NCBI GenBank assembly: GCA_937900165.1
Contig: CALCCX010000259.1
Location: 1-9,390 of the forward strand
From: an uncultured Acidimicrobiia bacterium
GTDB taxonomy: Bacteria; Actinomycetota; Acidimicrobiia; Spongiisociales; Spongiisociaceae
Length of the DNA stretch: 9,390 nt
Direction of reading: 5' to 3'
Every line of letters starts with the position of its first letter. Position 1 is the stretch's first letter. The position numbers and the translations under genes were made by a program. Below the pieces are notes generated by a model, which ran no database searches, was not told the DNA's origin, and saw only the letters and a program-made list of their open reading frames with translations. Below are positions 1-5,250 of this stretch, in pieces.

Positions 1-90
1 TGGTGCGCTGGTGAGGCTGTGACGTGCTCTGAATTCCCGACCCGACTCTCTTCCGATCTGCTCTTTTTGATTTTGTTTATTTTTTTTTTT
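1..90. other. Non-genomic sequencing noise left of the adapter
   Basis: This stretch lies outside the Illumina adapter and is best read as artefact. Bases 81-90 are ten T residues, the expected length of the T spacer before the P5 flow-cell oligo. Bases 48-59 repeat the last 12 bases of the adapter (CTCTTCCGATCT). Bases 21-30 (GACGTGCTCT) resemble part of the Read-2 adapter with errors. The most likely origin is error-rich adapter-dimer or read-through sequence joined by the assembler. No gene should be called here. Confidence 0.85.
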
Positions 91-148
91 AATGATACGG
101 CGACCACCGAGATCTACACTCTTTCCCTACACGACGCTCTTCCGATCT
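91..148 (+). other. Illumina P5/TruSeq universal adapter (contaminant)
   Basis: All 58 bases match the Illumina P5 universal adapter, from AATGATACGGCGACCACC to CTCTTCCGATCT. In one frame it translates to NDTATTEIYTLSLHDALPI, a recognisable adapter-derived peptide, so any ORF through here is spurious. Genomic sequence should begin at 149. The reverse complement of the same adapter is at 9260-9317, so the two copies imitate terminal inverted repeats. Confidence 0.98.
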
Positions 149-232
149 TACGCCGAGCGACGTCCAACACTGGTGAGTGTCATGTGGAGATCTGTCAAGT
201 CCGGTCGGGCGTAAACGCGTAGCGGCGAAGGG
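149..232. other. Short non-coding stretch downstream of vapC
   Basis: These 84 bases join the adapter to the end of the minus-strand vapC. The only structure seen is a 5-bp inverted repeat ACACT-GGTG-AGTGT at 167-180. It has no T-tract on either strand and is too weak to call a terminator. No ORF with coding character was recognised. Confidence 0.4.
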
Positions 233-637
233 CTAGGAGTGTTGGAGGCTTGCCTCGTGTGTTCGTAGTGGCGTGTGTCGCTCCAGCGCGACAAAGTCGG
301 TATCAACGTGAAGTACCGGAAGGTCGGATTGGATGGCGACTGCGGCGATGAGGCAGTCGATGAGTTTGCGGACGGTTGCCCCTTTGCGTCGACACGCTCG
401 GTACAGTCCAGCGGCTTCGTCGTAGTCTTGGGGCGTCACCGATACGAGAGTGGCTCTGGCCAGTAAGCCGCGAAGGTCGCCGAGGTGGCGCTCGTTTCGC
501 GCGCCTGCGAGGACCTCCATCACCACGGCGTCGCACACTGCCATATCGCCGCCGAGGAGCTGGTCGACGGTTTCACATGCTGGGGTACCGGTGTCGCGGA
601 GGAACTCGATCCAGGCCGAGGTATCGATCAGAATCAT
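233..637 (-). CDS. vapC: VapC-family PIN-domain toxin (ribonuclease)
   Basis: The 134-residue protein is a single PIN domain of normal VapC length. The acidic metal-binding residues are in place: D5 in the opening ILIDTSAW, E41 in MEVLAGAR, D94 in KLIDCLIAA, and D112/D114 in HVDTDF. Characterised VapC toxins are Mg2+/Mn2+-dependent RNases that cut tRNA or rRNA and are held inactive by VapB; the target here cannot be read from sequence. The ATG at 637-635 overlaps the vapB stop by 4 bp (ATGA), so the two are translationally coupled. All catalytic acids are present, so the toxin is probably active. The N-terminal motifs are close to VapC proteins paired with PF09957-type VapB, which is what lies upstream. 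Downstream, the gene runs to within 85 bp of the adapter join. Confidence 0.93.
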   Translation of the reverse strand: MILIDTSAWIEFLRDTGTPACETVDQLLGGDMAVCDAVVMEVLAGARNERHLGDLRGLLARATLVSVTPQDYDEAAGLYRACRRKGATVRKLIDCLIAAVAIQSDLPVLHVDTDFVALERHTPLRTHEASLQHS

Positions 638-837
638 CCGGCGCGGGACTCGCGCATCTCATCGAGGTCACCATCCCAGCCAGTTCCTCGAAGGCGGCGG
701 GCGTCGTCGAGATCGAGCGGCTCGGCGGCGAGCTTGCGCAAGGCTAGGTTGACGGCGTCGCGCTTCGTACTGAGCTGGTACCGGTTCATGATCGCACGAC
801 AGGCCTTGTCGTCGATGTCGATATTGGTGCGTGCCAT
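634..837 (-). CDS. vapB: VapB-type antitoxin
   Basis: This 67-residue antitoxin precedes vapC and should neutralise it and repress their shared promoter. It starts MARTNIDIDD, a short beta strand, followed by helices around residues 12-37, giving a DNA-binding dimerisation half. The C-terminal RGTGWDGDLDEMRESR is the toxin-wrapping tail typical of the PF09957 VapB family. An in-frame ATG at 855 would add six residues, but 837 is preferred. It opens at the conserved MARTNID and sits 6 bases after a TATAGT -10 box, the geometry of an actinobacterial leaderless mRNA. The stop overlaps the vapC start by 4 bp. The family assignment rests on motif recognition and gene order. Confidence 0.88.
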   Translation of the reverse strand: MARTNIDIDDKACRAIMNRYQLSTKRDAVNLALRKLAAEPLDLDDARRLRGTGWDGDLDEMRESRAG

Positions 838-849
838 ACACCCACTATA
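838..849 (-). promoter_or_regulatory. -10 box and leaderless start for vapBC
   Basis: On the minus strand TATAGT (849-844) is followed by exactly six bases and then the vapB ATG at 837. Transcription starting about 7 bases after the -10 box would begin at the A of the start codon. No Shine-Dalgarno sequence and no convincing -35 hexamer is visible, so the call rests on the -10 box and its spacing. Confidence 0.5.
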
Positions 850-885
850 CACCATGCATCCTGATCCACATGGGCTCCGCTATGC

Positions 886-899
886 CGTACGAATGTACG
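886..899. promoter_or_regulatory. Candidate TA operator between divergent antitoxin genes
   Basis: A perfect inverted repeat CGTAC-GAAT-GTACG lies in the 85-bp gap between vapB (minus) and the DUF1778 antitoxin (plus). It runs straight into a second palindrome, GTACGTAC, at 895-902. Its position suits an operator for the ribbon-helix-helix protein encoded at 923, or for VapB. No direct binding evidence exists in the sequence. Confidence 0.4.
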
Positions 900-922
900 T
901 ACACGGCGTTGAGAGGTGGGCG

Positions 923-1186
923 ATGGCCGTAATAACCGACCGCATGGAAGCTCGGGTCTCGCCCGAAGAGCGTGACCGCGTAGAACGTGCCGCCTCGGCG
1001 ACCGGGCTCTCCGCATCGGCGTTCATGGTTGGTGCGGCGGTCGAACGCGTCGCCGACATCCTCGACTAGATGACGATGACGACCGTGCCGGCTGACTACT
1101 TCGATGAACTGTTGGCCGCGCTCGACGAGCCGGAACGCTCACCGCTGCTGGCCAACGCCGCTTTCTATGAACGCCACGATTTCCAA
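923..1186 (+). pseudogene. DUF1778 (TacA-like) antitoxin interrupted by an in-frame TAG
   Basis: The first 48 codons (923-1066) encode MAVITDRMEARVSPEERDRV followed by a predicted ribbon-helix-helix half with GLSASAFMVGAAVERVADIL. This matches the DNA-binding N-terminus of DUF1778 antitoxins, which partner GNAT acetyltransferase toxins of the TacT type. A TAG at 1067-1069 ends it, but the same frame continues at once with TVPADYFDELLAALDEP. That segment is typical of the C-terminal toxin-binding part of this family. The simplest reading is one intact gene of about 85 codons broken by a single nonsense change. The start at 923 has a GAGAGG ribosome binding site at 911-916. No acetyltransferase gene follows; the sequence instead runs into an opposite-strand PIN-toxin fragment at 1187. 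The free N-terminal half could still bind DNA. Confidence 0.7.
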
Positions 1187-1321
1187 TCACTGCCCGACAA
1201 CGACCGGGGTGGTGGTCGTGAACTCGGCTCCGGCTCGGCGACCGAGTTCTATGAGGCCGGCTATTCGGCGGCTGTTGCGGTCGATGCCGATGAGGGCGCC
1301 TGCGTCGAGGACCAGCTTCAC
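1187..1321 (-). pseudogene. Truncated PIN-domain toxin (N-terminal 44 residues)
   Basis: On the minus strand a GTG at 1321 opens a 44-codon reading frame beginning VKLVLDAGALIGIDRNSRR and ending TTTTPVVVGQ before TGA at 1187-1189. LVLDAGALI is the classical first strand of a PIN toxin with its first metal-binding Asp (D6). TPVVVGQ matches the strand normally followed by VWRD or a similar sequence. About two thirds of a usual 120-135-residue toxin is missing, including the later catalytic acids, so it cannot be an active nuclease. The GTG overlaps the stop of an antitoxin fragment by 4 bp (GTGA), preserving the original operon layout. The break coincides with the end of the plus-strand DUF1778 remnant. 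Confidence 0.72.
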
Positions 1322-1449
1322 GCCCCTACCTTCCGCCGGCTTGGCGGAAGGTAGGGGACGCCCACTTCGGTGGCGAGAGCTTGGAGGTCTTCTTCATCGA
1401 ATGCGCCGTGCTCATCCTGGTGGTAGTTTCCTCTATCTAGACTGACTAC
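1318..1449 (-). pseudogene. C-terminal remnant of a ribbon-helix-helix antitoxin
   Basis: A 43-codon open stretch, bounded upstream by TAG at 1450-1452 and lacking any usable start codon, reads through NYHQDEHGAFDEEDLQALA and ends PPSRRKVGA. The EHG(A/E)-[FI]-x-[DE]-E-[ED] pattern is common in the tail of ribbon-helix-helix antitoxins that precede PIN toxins opening with LVLDAGALI, which is what follows here. The N-terminal DNA-binding half is gone, and its place is taken by the padR promoter. A perfect 15-bp hairpin (1323-1357) lies within the last dozen codons and may be a later insertion. Confidence 0.55.
1323..1357. repeat. Perfect 15-bp stem, 5-nt loop palindrome
   Basis: The arms CCCCTACCTTCCGCC (1323-1337) and GGCGGAAGGTAGGGG (1343-1357) are exact reverse complements around the loop GGCTT. 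No T-tract follows on either strand, so a Rho-independent terminator is not well supported. The position within a decayed TA operon and the perfection of the arms suggest a REP-like or other small mobile palindrome. It could also act as a transcription barrier between the remnants. Confidence 0.75.
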
Positions 1450-1472
1450 CTAGATAGGTGTACCATCTAGAT
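1433..1472 (+). promoter_or_regulatory. padR promoter with inverted-repeat operator
   Basis: A perfect inverted repeat CTATCTAG (1433-1440) / CTAGATAG (1450-1457) with a 9-base spacer overlaps a probable -35 box, TAGACT (1438-1443). After a 17-base spacer comes TACCAT (1461-1466) as -10 box, six bases before the padR ATG at 1473, so the mRNA would be leaderless. A further palindrome ATCTAGAT (1465-1472) touches the start codon. PadR proteins usually repress their own operon, and the repeat placement fits that. The operator role is inferred. Confidence 0.6.
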
Positions 1473-1805
1473 ATGGCGAATGAGCCGATCAAGGTCATGT
1501 TGGAGGGGTTGGTGCTCGCGGTGTTGGAGGGCTCTCCCACCTACGGGTACGTCATCGCCAAGCGGATTGGGGACGCGGGGGCCGCCGAGATCAAGGGCGG
1601 GACCCTCTATCCGATCCTCAACCGGCTCGCTGACGTCGGACATCTGTCCTCGGACTGGCGGGCGGGTGCCAACGGCCCTTCTCGCCGTTACTACGAGATC
1701 ACGCCGGCAGGCCGTGACCGCCTTCGCGCCATACGAGTGCTGTGGAACGAGCAACGCGATGTCATCGATCGTTTTCTCACCGAGGGGGTCGCGCATGGAC
1801 AGTAG
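1473..1805 (+). CDS. PadR-family transcriptional regulator
   Basis: The 110-residue protein is a short PadR repressor: an N-terminal winged helix with a brief C-terminal dimerisation helix. Key family features are GLVLAVLEGSPTYGYVIAKR in helix 1, GTLYPILNRLADVGHL for the recognition helix and its neighbour, and SRRYYEITPAGRDRL forming the wing. Such proteins bind operators as dimers and often respond to small ligands or envelope stress. The ATG at 1473 is preferred over the in-frame GTG at 1458 because the latter falls at the edge of the operator and adds no conserved residues. The ATG also sits 6 bases after a TACCAT -10 box. The last 11 bases overlap the start of the membrane-protein gene, the usual PadR-HAAS pairing. 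The PadR call is firm; the signal it senses is unknown. Confidence 0.93.
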   Translation: MANEPIKVMLEGLVLAVLEGSPTYGYVIAKRIGDAGAAEIKGGTLYPILNRLADVGHLSSDWRAGANGPSRRYYEITPAGRDRLRAIRVLWNEQRDVIDRFLTEGVAHGQ

Positions 1806-2517
1806 AGAAGACCTCTACTTCTATCGTCTGATGATGGCGCTTCAGGCTCGGCAGATGTCTGGCCAAGAGATCGTCGACATCATCGGAGAACTCAAGGCTC
1901 ACCTCGATGATGCCGACGCCGGCCCTGAAGAAGAGTTTGGGCCGGCTCTCGAACTGGCGGCTCGGCTCGCCGAGAAGGCGGTGGACCGGCCCTACTTGCG
2001 GCCGCTTCTCGTCTCTGTTTCCTTGTTTCTGGTCGTTTTGATTTCCGCCTTCATGTTCTACCGCGGTGTGACAGGGAGCGAAACAGCGATTCCATTGAAT
2101 CTCGGGAGTGCGGGCGTCGTGTGGCTAGTCGCCCTCCACTTCGCGACACGGATTCTGCTGGAGGATTTCATCACGTTTGGAAGAGACTCCGACTACAGGC
2201 CAGGACCCGGACAAGCCAAGGTGGTGTCCATCCTGGTTGTCGGCGTCGTTGGAGCTACTGCTGTCGAAGCCTGGCTGCCCACAACCGAGATCTTTGACCC
2301 GTCGGTATGGTTGTCTGGCCTTTTGTTCGTCGTGTCGGCGAGCTGGGCGATATTCGAGGTGGAACGAGGGGCTCGGTTTCACCGTATTGACAGAGCGAAT
2401 CCGCCAGAGCCTGCGCAAGGCCTCGTGGACCGGGTGACCGGGGTTCGGGGAATGGCCACCGGTATCCGGCTGGGCAGATCCATGAGCCGGGACTGGTCGA
2501 AGAAGCCCAAACCATGA
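1795..2517 (+). CDS. HAAS/DUF1700-like membrane protein, partner of PadR
   Basis: This 240-residue protein begins with a soluble helical segment (residues 1-65: REDLYFYRLMMALQ, EIVDIIGELKAHLDDA). That resembles the HAAS (DUF1700) domain commonly encoded directly after padR. Four hydrophobic helices follow at about 69-89, 104-122, 142-161 and 171-188, then a basic cytoplasmic tail ending DWSKKPKP. The same frame is open upstream to 1480, but the ATG at 1795 is the real start: upstream sequence codes padR in another frame, and the HAAS homology begins here. The 11-bp overlap implies coupled translation and shared regulation. In related pairs the regulator controls expression of the membrane protein; its biochemical job is not established. 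HAAS assignment is by resemblance and context, so moderate. Confidence 0.78.
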   Translation: MDSREDLYFYRLMMALQARQMSGQEIVDIIGELKAHLDDADAGPEEEFGPALELAARLAEKAVDRPYLRPLLVSVSLFLVVLISAFMFYRGVTGSETAIPLNLGSAGVVWLVALHFATRILLEDFITFGRDSDYRPGPGQAKVVSILVVGVVGATAVEAWLPTTEIFDPSVWLSGLLFVVSASWAIFEVERGARFHRIDRANPPEPAQGLVDRVTGVRGMATGIRLGRSMSRDWSKKPKP

Positions 2518-2545
2518 GGACCGACCCATGAATCGTACGCTCTCC

Positions 2546-2579
2546 TTGTTCTACTCGAAAGACTTAGCTAAGCTAAGTC
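2546..2579 (+). promoter_or_regulatory. TA promoter with 19-bp palindromic operator
   Basis: A perfect palindrome GACTTAGCT-A-AGCTAAGTC fills 2561-2579, one base before the antitoxin ATG at 2581. TAAGCT (2569-2574) inside it fits a -10 box with six bases to the start codon, and TTGTTC (2546-2551) is a possible -35 box with a 17-base spacer. Binding of the antitoxin or TA complex here would cover both the -10 box and the transcription start. No Shine-Dalgarno sequence is present, which suits a leaderless mRNA. Confidence 0.65.
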
Positions 2580-2580
2580 C

Positions 2581-2838
2581 ATGACAGCCCATGTGGTGAA
2601 CACACACGAAGCGAAGAGCCGGTTGTCGGAACTCATTCGAGAGGCTGAAGCGGGCCGTGACGTGATTATTGCTCGCAACGGCCACCCTGTGGCCAAGATC
2701 ATCCCATGGCCTCCGCCTCGACCACCTCGAAAGTCGGGGGCTTGGACCGATCGGGTCGAGTACTCCACCGATGAGGTCGGGCCAGATGACGACGTGGCTG
2801 CACTGTTCGAGGAGTCCGCCCGCTCGGACCTGTCGTGA
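2581..2838 (+). CDS. Phd/YefM-type antitoxin
   Basis: The 85-residue protein opens with VVNTHEAKSRLSELIREAEAG and VIIARNGHPVAKI. This is the standard Phd/YefM fold: a helix-rich DNA-binding dimer with the conserved N-G-x-P-V-A-x-I strand, about residues 1-41. The rest (WPPPRPPRKSGAW, then an acidic tail ending DDDVAALFEESARSDLS) is the flexible toxin-neutralising part. It overlaps the PIN toxin gene by 4 bp (GTGA). This family represses its own promoter by binding palindromes, and a 19-bp perfect palindrome lies immediately upstream. Length and motif order are normal for the family. The pairing with a PIN toxin rather than Doc or RelE is common in actinobacteria. Confidence 0.92.
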   Translation: MTAHVVNTHEAKSRLSELIREAEAGRDVIIARNGHPVAKIIPWPPPRPPRKSGAWTDRVEYSTDEVGPDDDVAALFEESARSDLS

Positions 2839-3215
2839 GGCTGCTGGTCGACAGCCATGTTGCGCTTTGGTGGCTCGGGGAGCATGCCTCGCTTGGAGCG
2901 AACTGCAAGGACCAGTTGGAGGCCGCCGACGAGGTGTACTTCTCGGCAGTGACGCCATGGGAGCTGGGGATCAAACGCGCCATCGGCAAGATCGTTTTTC
3001 CAGACGGGTTGGTCGCCGAGTTGCAGTCCGGGGGTTTCATGGAGTTGCCGATCACAGCCGTTCACGCCGAGTGGGCCCCTCGTCTCCCCCCTCATCATGG
3101 TGACCCATTCGATCGAATGCTCGTTGCACAAGCGCAACTCGAGTCGCTCGTATTCGTCACCGCCGATCACACGATCCGGCCAGACGATGTCGAAATCGTT
3201 GATGCTCGCCTGTGA
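2835..3215 (+). CDS. vapC: PIN-domain toxin, partner of Phd-like antitoxin
   Basis: The 126-residue PIN protein opens RLLVDSHVALWWLGEH (first metal ligand D6). It has E43 in TPWELGIK, D93 in the diagnostic HHGDPFDRMLVAQA motif, and D111 in FVTADHTI. The HxDPFDRxL signature marks the PIN subgroup that pairs with Phd/YefM antitoxins, distinct from the subgroup of the minus-strand vapC at 233-637. All catalytic acids are present, so it is probably an active Mg2+-dependent endoribonuclease kept in check by its partner. The GTG start at 2835 overlaps the antitoxin stop. Only 15 bp separate its stop from the convergent prenyl-synthase gene, and no terminator hairpin is visible there, so antisense read-through is possible. 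Confidence 0.93.
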   Translation: MRLLVDSHVALWWLGEHASLGANCKDQLEAADEVYFSAVTPWELGIKRAIGKIVFPDGLVAELQSGGFMELPITAVHAEWAPRLPPHHGDPFDRMLVAQAQLESLVFVTADHTIRPDDVEIVDARL

Positions 3216-3230
3216 TTTGGGTGAGTATTC

Positions 3231-4289
3231 CTATGACCTGGCTGATTCGAGGTCGCGGCCTGCCGCGGCTAGTCGCGTCGTCACCCTTTTGATAGCCCAC
3301 GACGCATAGCGTCTCGACAACAAGGAGGGCAGCGCTGTCAGAACGGTCACGAACTTGCCCCTTGGACCACGCCATGGTTCCAGGCCCACGCGCCTAGCCA
3401 TCGATCGGTAGTGGAGATCGGTGAACAACAACATGAGCACTGCAGCCGCCCTTGCACCCGGTCGGCGACGGAGATCGACTTCTGCGTACAGACGCCGATA
3501 CGACTGGGCCCTTGACAAGGCCAGACCGAGCAGGCGCTCTCGGACGTCGCGCACCACCGAAGCGCTGGGAGCGCCGAGGTGGGGGCGAAGCTTCGGGTCG
3601 TAAGCGATTCCCCGCGACAGATCCTTTTCGATATCGCGGGTGATGTTCGCGAGCTGAATCATCTCGGCGGTCGCGAGCGCATCGTCCGGCTCACTGGCGA
3701 CCGACCCGGTGAGCAACTCGATGGCGAACAGAGCCGGGTAGCCGATGACGTTGCGGCAGTAGCGAAACAGTTGGGCATCGTCGATGAGTACACCCCCCTG
3801 GTCTTCAAAACGCTTGCTCGACCAGGCCATCCCCTCTGCCATGGACTCCACGAGGTTGGCGATCGCCAGCTGCTGGCCCGAAGTAAACGTGCTGTACACG
3901 GCGTCGACGAGATCGGCCTTTTGCACCAAGAGCAGGTGTAGACGGTCGCGGGCGTCGATGGCCAACGAGTCCGGAATCGGTGCCGGAAGTGCCCTCGGGG
4001 TCACCTTGAGGCGGGCCGCGCAGGCGCGCAGCGTCGCAGGACGTTCACTTTCGCAGGGGAGTAGGTCCTCGTAGGTATCGAGCATCCGGGCATAGAGGTA
4101 GGCCACTGCCGCGATCCTGGACTCCCTCCTGGGCAAGACGACGATGCTGGCGGCGAAGCTCCTGGCGGCGTGGGGAAGGATGGCCCAGACGAATCGTTCG
4201 GCGTCGGTTTCGTTTTCGAGTGCTTTGAGGTCGGGTCTGGAGCGTCGTGCGTTGAGTCCGCGCAGAACCATCGAGAAGCGTCGCAACAT
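3231..4289 (-). CDS. Squalene/phytoene synthase family protein
   Basis: The 352-residue protein is a head-to-head trans-prenyl synthase, joining two prenyl diphosphates (FPP or GGPP) through a cyclopropyl intermediate. The first aspartate-rich region is DTYED (D71-D75) after YLYARML. The second is NITRDIEKD (N215-D223), whose Asp residues hold the Mg2+-diphosphate. RYCRNVIGYPALFAIELL (176-193) matches the conserved helix between them, and HAARSFAASIVVLP (40-53) matches the N-terminal substrate region. Product choice (squalene, hydroxysqualene-type intermediates or phytoene) cannot be decided because no carotenoid or hopanoid neighbours are visible. A basic C-terminal extension after about residue 310 lacks an obvious strong membrane anchor. 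The ATG at 4289 follows a TAGCTT -10 box by six bases, again a leaderless arrangement. Confidence 0.88.
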   Translation of the reverse strand: MLRRFSMVLRGLNARRSRPDLKALENETDAERFVWAILPHAARSFAASIVVLPRRESRIAAVAYLYARMLDTYEDLLPCESERPATLRACAARLKVTPRALPAPIPDSLAIDARDRLHLLLVQKADLVDAVYSTFTSGQQLAIANLVESMAEGMAWSSKRFEDQGGVLIDDAQLFRYCRNVIGYPALFAIELLTGSVASEPDDALATAEMIQLANITRDIEKDLSRGIAYDPKLRPHLGAPSASVVRDVRERLLGLALSRAQSYRRLYAEVDLRRRPGARAAAVLMLLFTDLHYRSMARRVGLEPWRGPRGKFVTVLTALPSLLSRRYASWAIKRVTTRLAAAGRDLESARS

Positions 4290-4301
4290 CTACGAAAGCT
4301 A
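4290..4301 (-). promoter_or_regulatory. Possible leaderless -10 box for prenyl synthase
   Basis: TAGCTT on the minus strand (4301-4296) lies six bases before the ATG at 4289. No Shine-Dalgarno sequence and no good -35 hexamer is visible. The same -10-to-start distance recurs at vapB, padR and the Phd-like antitoxin, which raises its weight. Confidence 0.35.
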
Positions 4302-4370
4302 CCAGCAGGATCCGCGGCTTTTTGTCCTTGCCCGTGGTGGGCATTCACGTCGCGGGTCAAATGACGGGGC

Positions 4371-5021
4371 TCAGCGCCGAGAAGATCGCGATTCGAACCC
4401 GCGCCACAAGATGAATGCCGAGATCAGGACGGCGAGTCCTCCGCCCACTGCCCATCCTTGGGATCCGGTTTCCGAAGACTGGGTGGTTGGCTCCCCAACG
4501 CTTTCGGTGCTCGCTCCCTGGGCGGCCGCCGAAGGCTGAGCAGCCGAGGTTGTGACGACCTGGCCGGCATCGCCCTTTTCAGCGGGTTCCTCCCGATTGG
4601 GCGCGATCGCATCCAACGCAGAGGTCGTCCGCTGGGTCAACGTGCATGCATTGTCCTGAAACGGTGGGGATTGATTGAGAGGAAAAAAGACGTAGGTGCC
4701 CAGTTCGAAGTCGCGGTCGACGGATGTCTGCACGTCCTGTTCGTCTGGGCCGCCGTTGACAGTGACCACCGCGGGCATTTCAGGCCCCTTCCAAACTTCT
4801 TCCAGCTCAACGGTCGCAGTTCGATTCAGGTTGGTTAGTTCGACGACTCTGCCGATGAACACCACCTCGGCGCTCTCGTAGCCCGACTCGAGATCTGGGA
4901 CTTCAACGCAGGAGGCCGACGCCGGCCGACCAGGGACTATGACCGTTGTCATGGCCACCAGCAAGACTGCAACCAAGCGGGTCACCGCGGCTCGATCATT
5001 GGTTCGTAACTGGGCTGGCAA
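4371..5021 (-). CDS. Secreted, C-terminally anchored protein with TIMP/NTR-like domain
   Basis: The 216-residue protein has a Sec signal peptide (hydrophobic LVAVLLVAMTTVIV at 16-29, cleavage likely after ASA at 34-36). A domain at about 38-140 begins SCVEVP and carries SAEVVFIGRVVELT, VELEEVWKG and a late Cys at 126 in NACTLT. This pattern (Cys, a 'VVFxGxV' strand, 'VWKG', Cys) resembles bacterial OB-fold TIMP/netrin-like domains. A low-complexity Ser/Thr/Gln/Glu linker (about 140-188), one membrane helix (190-206) and a basic tail ESRSSRR follow, so the domain would be displayed outside the cell. The start is a TTG at 5021 with GGAG at 5028-5031 and 6-base spacing; a GTG at 4985 is an alternative. 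Its function is unknown; the family assignment is tentative. Confidence 0.72.
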   Translation of the reverse strand: MPAQLRTNDRAAVTRLVAVLLVAMTTVIVPGRPASASCVEVPDLESGYESAEVVFIGRVVELTNLNRTATVELEEVWKGPEMPAVVTVNGGPDEQDVQTSVDRDFELGTYVFFPLNQSPPFQDNACTLTQRTTSALDAIAPNREEPAEKGDAGQVVTTSAAQPSAAAQGASTESVGEPTTQSSETGSQGWAVGGGLAVLISAFILWRGFESRSSRR

Positions 5022-5250
5022 AGTAGACTCCAGTGTTCAAGATCCGGGATCGACCACTTGTCAGACAATTTGACGGCCCCCGCCTGAAGGGGACCTGATC
5101 GTTTCCAACCGTCTGACGGCGCAGCTGTGCAACCGGTTCCCGAACGGGTGCTTGGTTTCCTGATAAGACCAGGGCCGAGCGTATCCAGACAAACGTCGGG
5201 GATGCGACAGATTGGAAAAGGTGTCGGGCCGTCCACTCGTTGGAGATGGT
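5022..5250. promoter_or_regulatory. Divergent intergenic region between NTR-like and DUF3179 genes
   Basis: This 229-bp gap must hold promoters for both divergent genes. Seen in it: the GGAG ribosome binding site for the minus-strand gene (5028-5031); an inverted repeat TTGTC-A-GACAA (5058-5068); a TTGACG hexamer (5070-5075) without a matching -10 box; a TGATAAG at 5160-5166; and GGAG (5242-5245) five bases before the DUF3179 ATG. No promoter pair is convincing, and no small gene was recognised. Confidence 0.4.

Noticed and set aside
19..222. 67-residue plus-strand reading frame
   Set aside because: It is a translation of the adapter and its T-run joined to a few genomic codons.
1480..1794. 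N-terminal extension of the HAAS-like protein
   Set aside because: This is the padR coding sequence read in another frame, rich in Arg and Ser. The ATG at 1795 begins the family homology.
3216..3230. Bidirectional terminator between the convergent toxin and prenyl-synthase genes
   Set aside because: The gap is only 15 bp and no hairpin could be drawn.
4329..4343. TGCCC-GTGGT-GGGCA hairpin as a terminator or riboswitch upstream of the prenyl synthase
   Set aside because: A 5-bp stem is too short, and no conserved riboswitch core was recognised.
4378..4410. tRNA-like T-arm (GGGTTCGAATCGCG on the minus strand)
   Set aside because: It codes the WRGFESRSS tail of the NTR-like protein, and no acceptor, D or anticodon arm can be placed around it.
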